This document shows, piece by piece, positions 11,701 through 24,564 of a DNA stretch of 64,000 bases (positions are counted from its first letter, which is position 1; each line of letters opens with the position of its first letter). This DNA is from Labyrinthula sp. Ha (Eukaryota > Sar > Bigyra > Labyrinthulida > Labyrinthulaceae), in assembly GCA_015227615.1 (NCBI GenBank), contig JAALGZ010000063.1:82178-146177 (forward strand). The letters are read 5' to 3'. Below the pieces are notes generated by a model. It ran no database searches. It had not been told where the DNA came from and saw nothing but the letters and a program-made list of their open reading frames with translations. A program made the position numbers and the translations under genes.

Positions 11701-13483
11701 GTGATAATGTTTGCGGAAGTATTTATCTAGTAGAAGACTTTGGCAGCATTTAATAGCGTTCCTTCTCACAACTGGTCTCTCGTCATCAAAGCACAAGATA
11801 ATTTTTTTCAATATCTTTCGGCAAAACAAACGACAGAAATCTTCCTTTCTCTCTTGGTTTAATTGGCCATCTCCAGCGGTAAAGAAAACAGCAAGTCTTT
11901 CTAAGTTCTTTATTGCCGCTACTCGAACACTGGGAGACTCATCAACAACTCTTAAATCGCAAAAGTCAACAAGTTGCTTTACATGGCTTGGGTCTAGATT
12001 CACATTTACTAGCATCAATATTTCAGCACTGAGTTCGGCCCCAAACGCTCTGAACCAAATCTTTTTAGCAAAAGATAGACGCTCCAAGAACTCCATTAAT
12101 TCTAAGAAAAAATTAGCTGAAGTCGATTCTTGAACTAGACAATAATCTAGAAATTTTGCTGTAATTTTCAGCAGCATTGACCTTTGATCTGTTTTTTCCA
12201 TTGCACTCAAACACCATCCTTGAACGCTATACAGCTTAAACAATTGAGGATCAAGTTGGAGCGAAGGTAAATTACTGGTCTTTTCACATTTACCTTTCTT
12301 AGTACTCTCCTCACCTTCACTTTCTTCCATTTCTTCATTGTCCCCCTGAACCCGATCTTCCTCTTCACTAGAGTCATAATCTACTCCAAATGCTTTTTGG
12401 CTCTCCCAGACTTTTAGTTTCTCTTTGACTATCTTTTTGTTAACCTTTAGTTCTACCAGATTCTGCAACACTTCCAAAATACAGTCATTTACACCACTAA
12501 CCTTCCGAACATCTATCAAGTACGTACCAGACTTTGATTTTAAACATGCTTCAATATTTTCAGTAATTTTAAGCATAGACAAACAGCCGAGTGAAGAGAG
12601 AAAATTATGATGCGCATTATCCAATGCAAAATCCAACAATTTCTTACCGATATTATCATTGTTCTCTTCAAAGAAATATATCCCATGGAGATTAAGCAAA
12701 GTAAAAATATTTTCTTGAACTTCTGTTCTTTCTGTTTCTTCAACTTTGTCGTTCTCTGCAAATAGTAAGTTAAATACTCTTGGCTTAGAGAGCAACTCAG
12801 ATAAGATTTCGCCTGCTCTTAAGGTATTTGTTGCCTGAAGCTTTGCATTTTTTCTGCTCTTGCTAGGTTCGAAATAAGAATTGGAAAATTTATCAAATAT
12901 TTTTCTGATTTTGGAAAGATAAACAATAGAGAACATCCGAAATTTGAACGCATTCTGCTGTTTCAACATCTGCAGGTAAAGAAAAGCCGCATCACCTAGG
13001 GTGTCTTTGCAATATGATTTCCCATCTGGGCCATATCCAGATAAAATAAACCCAAAAAATAATCTTAAGAAGTCCTTCTGTATATCCACTTTAATTTCTA
13101 CGTTCACTTGAACATCCTCTCGCTGAACAGAAACAAATATATCTCTGTGAAACAGCTCCTCAAAAAAACAACTCTGGTGTTTTTCCGAGTATTGCAATAC
13201 ACTAGTTAAACCTTTCAATACCATTTGTACTTTTTCTTCATTAAATTCATGCTCTTCAGTTGTTTCAAGATTTTGTCGGTTTGCATTATCAGGCTTTAGA
13301 ATTTCATGAAATTCATCTGCAGAAAGTATCTCCCTTGCTTTAGATTTAAGCTCATCCGCGTCTATTTTATCTCCTAGAAAATAAGAGAAACTAAGGTTTG
13401 CTACCAGATATGAATTCTGTGATTATTGGAGCGAGTAGATATAATGTGAGGGCAACGGTTTCTTGTGTTGTTGTTTCTTCCAT
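8734..13483 (-). CDS. NCAPD3: Condensin-II complex subunit D3-like HEAT-repeat protein
   Basis: Non-SMC HEAT subunit that helps condensin II compact mitotic chromosomes in the nucleus. A 79-nt first exon (13483-13405) is joined across a 31-nt intron (13404-13374, GTAGCA...TTCTAG) to exon 2 (13373-8734). This gives 1572 residues, 76 more than the ATG at 13224 would allow. HEAT repeats run throughout. The conserved Cnd1 block around residues 1010-1110 contains KLCL, IIRNN, and RGTALWAFRRLIQEDF followed by RFAVNLVD; it matches the D3 pattern (KLCL, VRNN, LLQEEF, FRFVSTLID) better than D2. The segment near 1400-1460, with EEIKRYVEEEKDREK, also resembles D3. An acidic linker lies near residue 365, and the C-terminal 110 residues are basic and Ser/Arg-rich, as in the regulated tails of the family. 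D2 remains a weaker alternative. Confidence 0.8.
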
Positions 13484-16400
13484 TTGATATGTCCTTGAGA
13501 AATTGTTGAGTATCACAGTATGTTGTCATTTTGGGCAGAATCTCATTCCAAGTAGCTTAGATTGAATAGGGACATTGGGTAGGGTTTATTATCGGAATTA
13601 CCGTTAACTTTCGGGGAAAATCTTCAAATTTTGCTTAACGTTAACTACTGGTAAAGGAATCCTTAACGGATACTGAATTTTACGGAAATTACGTATATAA
13701 CGATTATCACGATATCTTTTGGTGTTTAAAAAATCTTTTAACAATTAAATATTTTGTTCTAAATTATATCTTTATAATATATTATATTTATATTCTTTTT
13801 CTAAAGGAATAAAATTGAAACAAAAGCTGAATCAGAAGCAAATTAAACAAAGAATAAACATCATTCGGAAGCTATTTGAAATGAAAATCATCTCATAACT
13901 ACTACCCTTACCTTTGGAATTAACTCGATCTAAGCTCAAACTGAGCTCCTATAGAATAGCAAATATTCCAGAATCTTTTCTAGATAATGTTAAGGAACTA
14001 GTTGTACTCTCTGATAGAAAGTGCAACTGGGAAAATACCTTGCCCAAAACGAATTTTTTTCACAACAATCAAACAGAAATGAACGTATCTTCACTTCAAC
14101 CTTTTTCAGAAAATTTAACATGGACTAATCTAAAATTATGCTCAAGAAAAATTATTTTATAATCATCTTAGTTTATCTGGTCAGGTTTTCCCTTTTTTTT
14201 CTAATCTTAGCATTTCTCCTAATAATCAAATATGTCTCAGATTTTTTAGTTACGTAAAACCTCCAAAAAATTAAGGACAACGAGTTTTAAAACTTTTTCT
14301 ACCAAGTGATTATTTTTTCCTGGTCAGAAATTATGCGTATATTCATTGTCACCAAATTTTTGTTCACGCTAGGAATTTTTCGTGGACTTCTTTGGTTTTG
14401 TCTTTAACCAGGTAGAAAAAAATTCGGATTTGTTGAAGACGACCAAGCATATCTGTACGTACTGCTAGGTTTCCTGTTCATTGTGAACTCTGTTAACTTC
14501 ACGATTACTCAATTTAACGATACGGCTAAAATTTTACTTACCGTTAACTATCGTTATTCACGAAACCATAAGAAAACCTAACAGAGGATATTATTTATCT
14601 AGCTTAGGATTCTAAAAGCGACTCTAATCTAATTGCTCGAATTATCTCATTGGTTAGACTAAGTAAACAAAAGTATAATTCACAAATAAGTAAAAGAAAA
14701 AAGTGAACCAGAAAGAGAAGATATCGCGGTGAGCCACATGACTAACTAGAATATAAGGAAAATCAGTAGTGTATATATATATGAGAAGAAAAGGAACCCA
14801 GACAATATACATACAACTTCAAACCTTACAAATAATGATCTATAATCAGTCAAGAGGCGTTCTAGGATAGAGGCGTTCTAGGATAAAGTCGTTATGAACT
14901 CTTGAGTATTAGAGGTAACCATGTACAATTGTAACTAACAAGACCGTATCCAAGAACTTTGGGCTAACTAGAACAACTAGTAGAGGGGAGATGTATATAT
15001 ACATTTTAGCTGTACATTGAACAAAACATTTAACCCTTGTTAATATCAGCTTCAATATCATGTGGATTATATGGGCTCAGCAGTATTCATGTTAGTACTG
15101 TAAACAAAAAAAGCAATACAAGAGTTAGAACTTGTTTTAATCAGGAATAGAACGACTTGAAATAAATATTTTAAATACAAGAACACTGTTTACTTTTATA
15201 TTTAAACCCCAAATCGTGTATGAAGTGATATAAAAGAAAATAACTCATTCATGAGTGCGGCTTCGAAAGTTACAGCTTCACCAATAAAAGAAAATCAAAA
15301 GAAAAAATACTAAGAATGTTTAACTTGGCATAGCTTAGCTCCTTACAGGAGATGATACGTTTTTACTTATGCGGAAAGATTGTAACATTCTTTGTCATAC
15401 TTATGAATTCATTGACAAAATTAATACCGGGTGAAAAATAGTTAGAATATCCTTCTAACATATCAAGAAAGCAGTTCTAATTAAATAACAAAAATCCCTG
15501 ATCTCTTTGTGCTTGAATAATAAAATTTCCAAGAGTCAGAGTTTAAGTGAAATAATCCAGTGGAACTGTCGAACTAATACTTTAAACCCTGTGTAAAATT
15601 AAAATGATAGATCTTGGGCCTATGTTGGCAGTAGAAATAGTTTCGAACAGGAACTCCTAACGATAAGAAAGCGACTTGTAAGTTCTACAAGTTATCTGGA
15701 TGTACCAAATCATTGCAAAAGTTGAGAGAAGTAGCTGTGGTTGTTAAAAACCCAAGAGTTATTGCGCCTGAGATTATGATATATTAACTGATATATTTTG
15801 CTAAGAATTTTAATTTTCCGCTCTTTAAGCAGAAATTGTTATCTTATTTAGCAGATCAGAAGGCATTTGATATATATTTTGGCCTGCATTGGCCATTCTT
15901 ATAAACATATGGTCCTGTATTCAAGATCCGTTGCAACTAAGAGCGATGTTTGACTGAAATATGAAAAACTTAGTACACGTATAATTGAGTGAATAGTACA
16001 GATCTAGAGCAACATCATACTTTAGCGAAAGGTTATTAGACAGATAAAACACGTTTCTGGTTCATCTAAAAAGTATGAAAAAACTGCTGAATTGACTTCA
16101 TAAAGCTTGCACTAGGAAAGCATAGCTAATAGATATTATTTTCTCTGCGGTTCCAGTGGATAAACATATGCATATTAATTGAAAGGGAAAAGGACGAGTT
16201 AAATCTATTTAATACTTATTAACCTGTTTTGATATAAGAGAAAGGAAAAATTGATGGAGAAAGAGATTTACCTAAGAAACTTTTTACTGAAGAGTAGTTC
16301 TCGAGTTGCTTATCTTTCCTTGTAAGTGCAAGTATTAGCCATCTCGGTGGCCTCATTGTTCTCTAAGTAGCAAAAATAATCACAGTTCTCTTCTGTTGAG

Positions 16401-17798
16401 GTTCTTGAATGAAAATATTGAACAAAAACACACTTTCATAATACTTTGTACAGAGGTGCAACAAGCCATGCAGAATTTGTCATAAGAAGAACCAACACTA
16501 TTTTCTAATTCAATATATGACCAATTATCTAAGTTAGGAATGAAAGAACAGATACATAACGTTTTATATCTAATTGAAATAAATATTGGAAATTTATATA
16601 GCTTGCTGAAAACACCGTTTTCATACCTAAAATCAAATCGAAAATACTAAGTAGTTTGCTCTTATGACACTATAGAGAGTGTATATCTAGAAAGTTCACC
16701 TCGCATTATGCTGGACAAGTAGCTTTGAAGGAATTTAGCATCTAAAAAAATCTTATAATTTCTTTTAATTGAGCTCAATACGAAAATCTAAGCTAAATCC
16801 AACTTAGTATCTGCATTTGCACTTCAACTTTATCAGGTTGCATTAGAAAGATATAGGTGCATTTGTGGTTCAACGCTCTGTTTGATTTGATTGGCTCAGC
16901 CTCTGCAGGTATATTTCCTCTTTAAAACCGTTAAGATTATGCACATCTATGCTAATAGAGTTTTTGAATTTAAGCTGGTTTCCTTCGAAATAATTATTAC
17001 TACAGTTTTCAGAGCTCTTTGCCTCTTAAGAAATGTCTTTCCTCTGTTCTCATTAACTACCATTAACCACTTTACTGCGCTTTGGGACTTCCCAGAGGTC
17101 AACTGGAATAGTAACTACTTTGTCAGCTACTATCTAAATGTTGAAGAATAGGTTGATAACATTGAGTAAAGGCCCTGCAGAACAGTTGGAAGATTAAATG
17201 GATTAGCCTACTCTGATAGATCATTTTATGCAACCAAGGTTTTACCTTGTTTAAGTTGCCCTATGCTGCCAAAGTATAAAGTGCAGCCTCGAGTTTAAAA
17301 AATGAACTTTTACCATTTTCTTGAATGGGGGAATTCGAAGAGTGTTCAATTGTCTTGTGAACGCGTGAAAGGACAATCCCATATTAGTGGGAACAATTGC
17401 ACACAAAACAAAAAAGAAAGGATAATACAGTTGAAACATTACTAGACTCTTAAGCAATGTATTTATCTCAAGCCTATGAAGTCTCAGTCCTATTGGCCAT
17501 CTCGGCCTCGCTTCTGCTCCAAACCTAGACCTCGATTCAAAAGATGCATTTTGTGGGTTTTCAGCCGTAAATAGCTAGAAGAGTTGAAATTTTTCATTCG
17601 CCACTTTTTGTTCTGTTCATGTGTACAATGATTAAATATCCTTGTATTATAAGGTAAATCTGAAATAGAGATCTTTATTACATAAGATCAGTAAATAAAC
17701 TCAAACCATAGATACAATATAAAACAGAGTTTGCAATTTAATTATTGCTCAACTAAACAAAACTAACAATACTGAAACTTAACCATATCCGAAGACAA
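13484..17798. other. Intergenic region: condensin promoter and non-coding part of unit 1
   Basis: Bases 13484-13632 separate the condensin start from the array. The rest of unit 1 before the GTPase gene holds no convincing gene. Short frames at 13914-14162, 16891-17151 and 17251-17457 have counterparts in unit 2, but these differ by many amino-acid changes and stops, as expected for non-coding DNA. A phrase like the array start (ACTTACCGTTAACTA) recurs at 14536-14550. Confidence 0.55.
15189..15882. repeat. Near-identical 694-bp non-coding block, copy in unit 1
   Basis: Aligned base by base with 21976-22669, this block has equal length, no indel and three substitutions, all transitions (in the contexts GGAGATG/GGAAATG, AAATTAAT/AAATCAAT and GTTCTAA/GTTTTAA). 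Neighbouring non-coding sequence of the same units is far more diverged. No open frame of 60 codons or more lies in it on either strand. A recent gene-conversion tract, or a conserved non-coding RNA or regulatory element, would both fit. Confidence 0.85.
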
Positions 17799-19692
17799 CT
17801 AATTCGTGGTTCTTGTTCTGAATATATCCATAGTATTTTGCAGCCATGTCTTCTTTACTAACTTAAAACCTATTTTTTTTTCAGTAAGTAGAAACATATC
17901 AACAATTTTGTCAGGATTGAAAATAAATCTTGCAAAATATCGATATAATAAAATATCTCTTGGTTGATGTTCGTTTTTATATTGAAGGACTGCATTTAAG
18001 AACGTTGTCAAGCTAATTGGTTCATCAAATTCAATATAGTCCCCAGTTTCAGTTGATGGTTTAATTCTCATATCTTTTAAAACAGGAATTAATTCTGGAA
18101 CAATAAAACTTTCAGGTTTTTCATCATATTTTAATAAAATCATACTACTTAAAGCAACTTTCAAAACATATTCTCTTTCTTCCTTAGTATATTTTTTGAG
18201 AAGGACATTGAATAAAGTTTTTCTAATAATTCCAAAATCAATATATTTTCTATATTCAGGAAAAATCTCTGAATTCAACCTAAAAGCAAGTTGATGAAGA
18301 CTTGAATCTCGAATAAAGCTTCCTAAAGCTTGAGCTATATAGGAAGGTGCAAAAAATATAAAATTGGCTTCTTCAGATAACTCAAGATTATTGTGGTAGA
18401 AAATAATTCCTGCTCTTGAATAAATATCAAGCATATTGTCCAAATTTTCTTCTGTAAAGTTACAAAGTTTTCCTTTATTCTTGAAGTTTTTCACACTTAT
18501 ATAATTTGATTCTTCTCTACAATTATCTAAGAATAAAACCCAAACACAAGGTAAACTTAACTCAGTTGAAGCATATTTGGTAAGAAATGTATCTTCTTTT
18601 GTAAAGCTCTTAAGTTTTTCATGTATCTCAGAAATAGTATTAGAAGAAGGATTTGAGTTCTCAATAGGAAAAAAACTAATCTCCTCATTTTTTGGTACCT
18701 GAAAATCAGTAAAAGTTTCAGAAACAAGTTTAAAGACTTTTAATTCAGTTCTTTCTAGTTCCTCTTTTTCATTTTTCTTAAGAAACAGTTTTAAATAAGT
18801 TCCAATTAAAATAATAGGTGCTCTTGCAGCATTTTTGACAACACTTTTTAACCAAAATTTAAGTCTATTCATATCTGTGTTATTCTGTTTTGTTAAGTTA
18901 AATACAAGAACATAAACTGCATTTGGATTCATAAATAGATGGTGAAGAGAAGAAAAAACTTCTTGACCTCCAAAATCAGAAACACGATAGAAAGGGTTGT
19001 TTGATTTATAATCAGTGTCTCCATCTCTCGTAAACAGTTTTAGAAATTCTTCATCTTGAACAGTTCTTTCCAAAAGTTCTTTTTCAAAAGGAAGATTGAA
19101 TTTTGATGTATTTCCAACTCTGTCATCAAAATCATATTTAATAGCAAGAACGTTTTTCACTCTCTGCACACTAAGTTCATATTTAGTGAGAGGTTTTAAA
19201 TTATGTTTTTTTATTTCAAAAATATTTGCATCTTCTAAAACCAAAGTTGAAGAAATGTCTTTCATAAATCTTTTTTTACATAAACTTCTTATTGTTGAAG
19301 TTTTTCCAGTTTTACCATCACCCATAAATAATATTTGAAGTTCGTTCAAAGAGAGTTCTTCATCATATCTTTTTTGTAACATAGACTGAAGCATAGTATA
19401 AATATTTTTTTTATTTTTTATCTTTTTGTTTATTGTTTCCAAATATAAAAGTGAAGGATGTTTTTCAACTAGTTTTATCAAAGCTGTTTCAAAAACTTTA
19501 ATATCAAATAAGAGAAAACTAAAGAATAAACAAAATAAACAAAATAACTCAAAATAGCAAAGAGAAGAACTTCCCACCAGCAAATTTCTCACACCTTCAA
19601 TTATTGTTTTTTTCTTTTGATATTCTTTATAATTCGTCAACTCCCAAACACTAAAGTTTAAATAAAAGGTTTGTTTACATTAAGTATTTCAT
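17799..19692 (-). CDS. Roc-COR family GTPase with N-terminal membrane segment, copy 1
   Basis: Exon 1 (19692-19679, 14 nt) and exon 2 (19650-17799) flank a 28-nt intron (19678-19651, GTAAAC...TTTAG); 621 residues. Without the intron the frame has no ATG before codon 91. A hydrophobic stretch at about residues 34-55 looks like a membrane anchor. The Roc domain follows: P-loop GDGKTGKTS at 115-123 and DFGGQ at 230-234 (Roc DxxGQ). The guanine-specificity motif reads GTYLK near 288-292, where Roc proteins usually have THxD, so the specificity aspartate is missing. A COR-like domain covers about 370-600, with SLPCVWVLFL, the YSRAGIIFYH segment and FIVPELIP. No leucine-rich repeats, kinase or other effector domain is present. 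Compared with copy 2, a TAG replaces a Lys codon and removes the last seven residues. The GTPase call is firm; the biological role is unknown. Confidence 0.85.
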
Positions 19693-22600
19693 AGTATTAT
19701 TTTCTGATAGTGTTTGAAAAATAATTGATAACTCAGTTGCAGTGAATTTATTATTCCGAAACCTAAATATGAAATAAAAGAAAAATATACCTCCACTTTT
19801 CTACTTTTGTTCTCTTGCTTATAAACATATCAAAAGACTCAAAAGATATTATTTCACAGCGAGTAAAACTATAGTAAGTAAATAATAAGAAAATACTCTA
19901 TCTGTTTTAAGTTAGGAAATATTTTTGGTTTAGAAAGTATATTTAAATTATCACCATTTATTGAACAGTCAAAAAACCTATCTTAAAATAAGGACAAAAA
20001 ATACAACAAGTCATCAACTGCTGGAAAAGAATTTAATAACCTTTCAAAATGTTCTTTTAGAACAAAAAGTGGACAATAATAAAACCTATATTCTTTGAGA
20101 AGGAAATATCTTACGCTAAGCTAGTTATCTCCTTATTCACTTTCATATTTTGGAGAAAAGTTTTGATTACCTTGTTGAACTTTTCTGACTCAGTTTCTTT
20201 TCTACTCGACCTTATAATAATCTTATTCAAAATATATACCACCTAATCTCAAATTCATTGGTATACTTCCTTTCTTCATATTGTTTTAGTATAAATTTTT
20301 CATCATATTTCATCTTTATTTTTGTTCTTTTTTGACACAAAAAATTATTTTACTGAAACTTTTTCGATTAATTAGTTTAAAATATAAAAATATACTAAAT
20401 TAAAACCAATAAAATAATTATTAGTTTTTTCTTATTGAGCTTAACGTTAACTACTGGTAAAGAAATTCTTAACGGATACTGAATTTTACTTAAATTACGT
20501 TTATAACGATATTCACGATATTTTTTTGTGTTTTCAAAATCTTTTAACAATTAAATATTTTGTTCTAAATTATATCTTTATAATATATTATATTTATATT
20601 CTTTTTCTAAAGGAAAAAAATTGAAACGAAAGCTGAATCAGATGAAAATTAAACAAAGAATCAACATCATTTGCAAGTTTTTTTATATGAAAATCATCTC
20701 ATGACTACTACCCTTACCTTTGGAATTAACTCGATCTAAGCTCAAACTGAGCTCCTATAGAATAGCAAATATTCCAGAATCTTTTATAGACAATATCAAG
20801 GAACTAGTTGTACTCTCTGACAGAAAGTGCAACTGGGAAAATACCTTGCCCATAGCGAATTTTTTTCACAACAATCAAACAGAAATGAACGTATCTTCAC
20901 TTCAACCTTTTTCAGAAAATTTAGCATAGACTAATCTAAAATTATGCTCAAGAAAAATTGTTTTATAATCAACTTAGTTTATCTGGTCAGGTTTTTCCTT
21001 TTTTTCCTAATCTTAGCATTTCTCCTAATAATCAAACATGTCTCTTAGACTTTTTAGCTACGTAAAACCTTCAAAAAATTAAGGACAACTAGTTTTGAAA
21101 CTTTTTCTACCAAGTGATTAATTTTTCCTGGTCAGAAACTATGCGTATATTCATTGTCACTAAATTTTTGTTCACGCTAGGAGTTTTTTGTGGAATTCTT
21201 TTGATTTTTGCTGTAAACAGGTAGAAAAAATTTCGGATTTGTTTAAGTCGACCAAGCATATCGGTGCGTACTGTTAGGTTTCTTGTTCATTGTGAACTCT
21301 GTTAACTTCACGATTACTCCGTTTAACGATACGGCTAAAATTTTGCTTACCGTTAACTATCGTTATTCACGAAACCATAAGAAAACCTAACAGAGGATAT
21401 TATTTATCTAGCTTAGGATTCTAAAGGCAATTCTAATCTTATTGTTCCAATTATTTCATTGGTTAGACTAAGTAGACAAAAATATGATTCACAAATAAGT
21501 AAAAGAAAAAAGTAAACCAGAAAAAGAATATATCACGGTGAGCCACATGACTAACTAGAATATAAGGAAAACCAGTAGTCTACATATATGAGAAGAAACT
21601 CAATTCCGAGAATATGCACGCAATTTCAAAGCTTAAAAATAATCATTTATAATCAGTCAAGAGGTGTTCTACGATAAAACCGTTATGAACTCTTGAGTAT
21701 TAGAGATAACCATGTAGAATTATGACTAGCTAAAATGTATCCGAGGGCAGTGAGTGAAAAAAAAAACTCGTAGAGGGAGATGTATATACTCTTTAGTCAT
21801 ACATTGAATATTATATTTATCCCTTGTTAGCCCCTGCTTCATTATCATGTGAATTAAATGGGCTCAGCAGTATTCATGTTAGTACTGTAAACAAGGACAG
21901 TAAAAGAGAAGCTAGAACATATTCTAATCAGGAATAGAACGATTTCAAATAAATATTTTAAATATAATAACACTATTTACTTTTATATTTAAACCCCAAA
22001 TCGTGTATGAAGTGATATAAAAGAAAATAACTCATTCATGAGTGCGGCTTCGAAAGTTACAGCTTCACCAATAAAAGAAAATCAAAAGAAAAAATACTAA
22101 GAATGTTTAACTTGGCATAGCTTAGCTCCTTACAGGAAATGATACGTTTTTACTTATGCGGAAAGATTGTAACATTCTTTGTCATACTTATGAATTCATT
22201 GACAAAATCAATACCGGGTGAAAAATAGTTAGAATATCCTTCTAACATATCAAGAAAGCAGTTTTAATTAAATAACAAAAATCCCTGATCTCTTTGTGCT
22301 TGAATAATAAAATTTCCAAGAGTCAGAGTTTAAGTGAAATAATCCAGTGGAACTGTCGAACTAATACTTTAAACCCTGTGTAAAATTAAAATGATAGATC
22401 TTGGGCCTATGTTGGCAGTAGAAATAGTTTCGAACAGGAACTCCTAACGATAAGAAAGCGACTTGTAAGTTCTACAAGTTATCTGGATGTACCAAATCAT
22501 TGCAAAAGTTGAGAGAAGTAGCTGTGGTTGTTAAAAACCCAAGAGTTATTGCGCCTGAGATTATGATATATTAACTGATATATTTTGCTAAGAATTTTAA

Positions 22601-24564
22601 TTTTCCGCTCTTTAAGCAGAAATTGTTATCTTATTTAGCAGATCAGAAGGCATTTGATATATATTTTGGTCTACGTTGGCCTTTCTTGTAAATATTTTGC
22701 CCTGTATTCAAGATCCGTTGCAACTAAGAGTGATGTTTGACTGAAATATGGGAAACTTAGTACACATACAATTGAGTGAGTGGTACTGATTTAAAGCAAT
22801 AACATACCTTAGCGGAACATTTCTAGACATATGAGAGGCATTTTTAGCTCATCTAAAAAGTATACAAAAACTACTTAATTAGATTTATAGAGCTTACAAT
22901 AGGTAAGCATAGCAAACAGATATTTTTTTCTGTGCGGTTCCAATATATAAACATATGCATATTAATTGAAAGAGAAAAGGATGATTTAATTCTGCTTAAT
23001 ACTTATTAACCTATTTTGATACAAGAGCAAGCAGCCATTGATGCAGAAAGCGACTTGCCCCAATTTTTTTTTACTCAAGAGTAGCTATCTAGCCGCTCAT
23101 CATTGCTTGCAAGTGCCAGCTCTTGCATCTTGGTAGCTTCATCGTTCTCTAAATAGTAAAAAATAAGCACAGTTCTCTTCTGTTGAGGTTCTTGAATGAA
23201 AATATTGAACAAAAACACACTTTCATAATACTTTGTATTGAGGTGCAACAAGCCATGCAGAATTAGTCATAAGAAGAATCAACACTATTTTCTAATTCAA
23301 TATATGACCAATTATCTAAGTTAGGAGTGAAAGAACAGGTACATGGCGTTTTATATCTAGTTGTAATAAATATTGGAAATGTATATCACTTGATGAAAAC
23401 ACCATTTTCATACCTAAACCCAAATCGAAAATACACTGTAACTTGTGAATATGACACTATAGAGAGTGTATATCTAGAAAGTTCACCTCGCATTATGCTG
23501 GACAAGTAGCTTTGAAGGAATTTAGCATCTAAAAAAATCTTATAGTTTCTTTTAATTGAGCTCAATACGAAAATCCAAGCTAAATCCAACTTAGTATCTG
23601 CATTTGCACTTCAACTTTATCAGGTTGCATTAGAAAGATATAGGTGCATTTGTGGTTCAACACTCTGTTTGATTTGATTGGCTCAGCCTCTGCAGGTATA
23701 TTTCCTCTTTAAAACCGTTAAGATTATGCACATCTATGCTAATAGAGTTTTTGAATTTAAGATGGTTTCCTTCAAGATAATTATTACTACAGTTTTCAGA
23801 GCTATTTTTCTCTTAAGAACCGTGTTACCTCTGTTCTCATTAAATACCATTAACCACTCTACTACGTTCTGTGACTTCCCAAAGGTCAACTGGGATAGTA
23901 ACTATTTAGTCAGCTACTAACTAGCTGTTGAAGACTACGTTAATAACATTGAGTAAGGTCCATGCAGAACAGTTGAAAGGTTAAATGGATTTGCCTACAC
24001 TGATAGATCATTTTATACAACTAAGGTCTTACCTTGTTTAAATGGCCCTACGCTGCGAAAGTATAAAATGCAGCCTCGAATATAAGACCTGAATTTTTAG
24101 CATTTTTTTGAATGTTGGAATTTGAAGAGTGTTCAATTGTCTTGGGAATGCGTGAAAGGGGAATCCCATATTAATGGGAGCAATTGCACAAAAAACAAAA
24201 AAGAAAGGATAGTACAGTTGAAACATTACTAGACTCTTAAGCAATGTATTTATCTGGGGCCTATGAAGTCTCAATTTTATTAGCCGTCTCGGCCTCGTTT
24301 CTGCTCCAAACCTAGACCTCGAATAAAAAAATACATTTTGTGGGTTTTCATCCGTAAAAAGCTAGTATACTTGCAAATTCTCATTCTCCACTTTCTGTTC
24401 TGTTCATATGCCCAATGATTAAATATCCTTGTATTATAAGGTAAATCTGAAACACAAATATTTATTACATAAGATCAGTAAATAAACTCAAACCATAGAT
24501 ACAATATAAAACAGATTTTGCAAGTGAATTATTGCTCAACTGAATAAAATTAACAATACTCAAA
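19693..24564. other. Non-coding DNA between the two Roc-COR genes
   Basis: Contains the 5' flank of copy 1 (19693-20438), the unit boundary at 20439, the near-identical block 21976-22669 and the 3' flank of copy 2. A phrase like the unit start (GCTTACCGTTAACTA) recurs at 21345-21359. No convincing gene was found on either strand; the short frames at 20720-20929, 23678-23920 and 24038-24274 are counterparts of those in unit 1 and are not conserved as protein. Confidence 0.55.
21976..22669. repeat. Near-identical 694-bp non-coding block, copy in unit 2
   Basis: Partner of 15189-15882. The edges are sharp: mismatches resume immediately on both sides, at 21975 and 22670. Confidence 0.85.

Larger units (their letters stand above)
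13633..20438. repeat. Tandem array unit 1 (6806 bp, complete)
   Basis: The unit begins with GCTTAACGTTAACTACTGG. The same start recurs at 20439 and 27226, so the units lie head to tail with periods of 6806 and 6787 bp. Similarity to unit 2 runs over the whole length, coding and non-coding. Unit 1 has a private 16-bp tandem duplication (GAGGCGTTCTAGGATA twice, 14854-14885) that is single in unit 2. It contains the first Roc-COR gene on the minus strand. Confidence 0.92.

Noticed and set aside
13914-14162. Frame repeated at 20720-20929
   Set aside because: Starts at TTG, ends at different stops in the two units, and is destroyed by indels in unit 3.
14336-14420. CCTGGT...ACCAGG inverted repeat as a transposon end or terminator
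   Set aside because: The right arm is not kept in unit 2 (AACAGG) and the arms are only six bases.
16891-17151. Frame repeated at 23678-23920 as a possible conserved small gene
   Set aside because: The copies differ by many amino-acid changes and stop at different points; no ATG start. Its presence in both units reflects the duplication only.
17251-17457. Minus-strand frame paired with 24038-24274, with a signal-peptide-like hydrophobic start
   Set aside because: Substitutions are not biased towards silent sites and the start differs between units.
17799-19640. Roc-COR copy 1 starting at the TTG at 19638-19640
   Set aside because: TTG starts are not expected in a eukaryote, and copy 2 has TCG at this position. 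The spliced ATG model at 19692 works in both copies.
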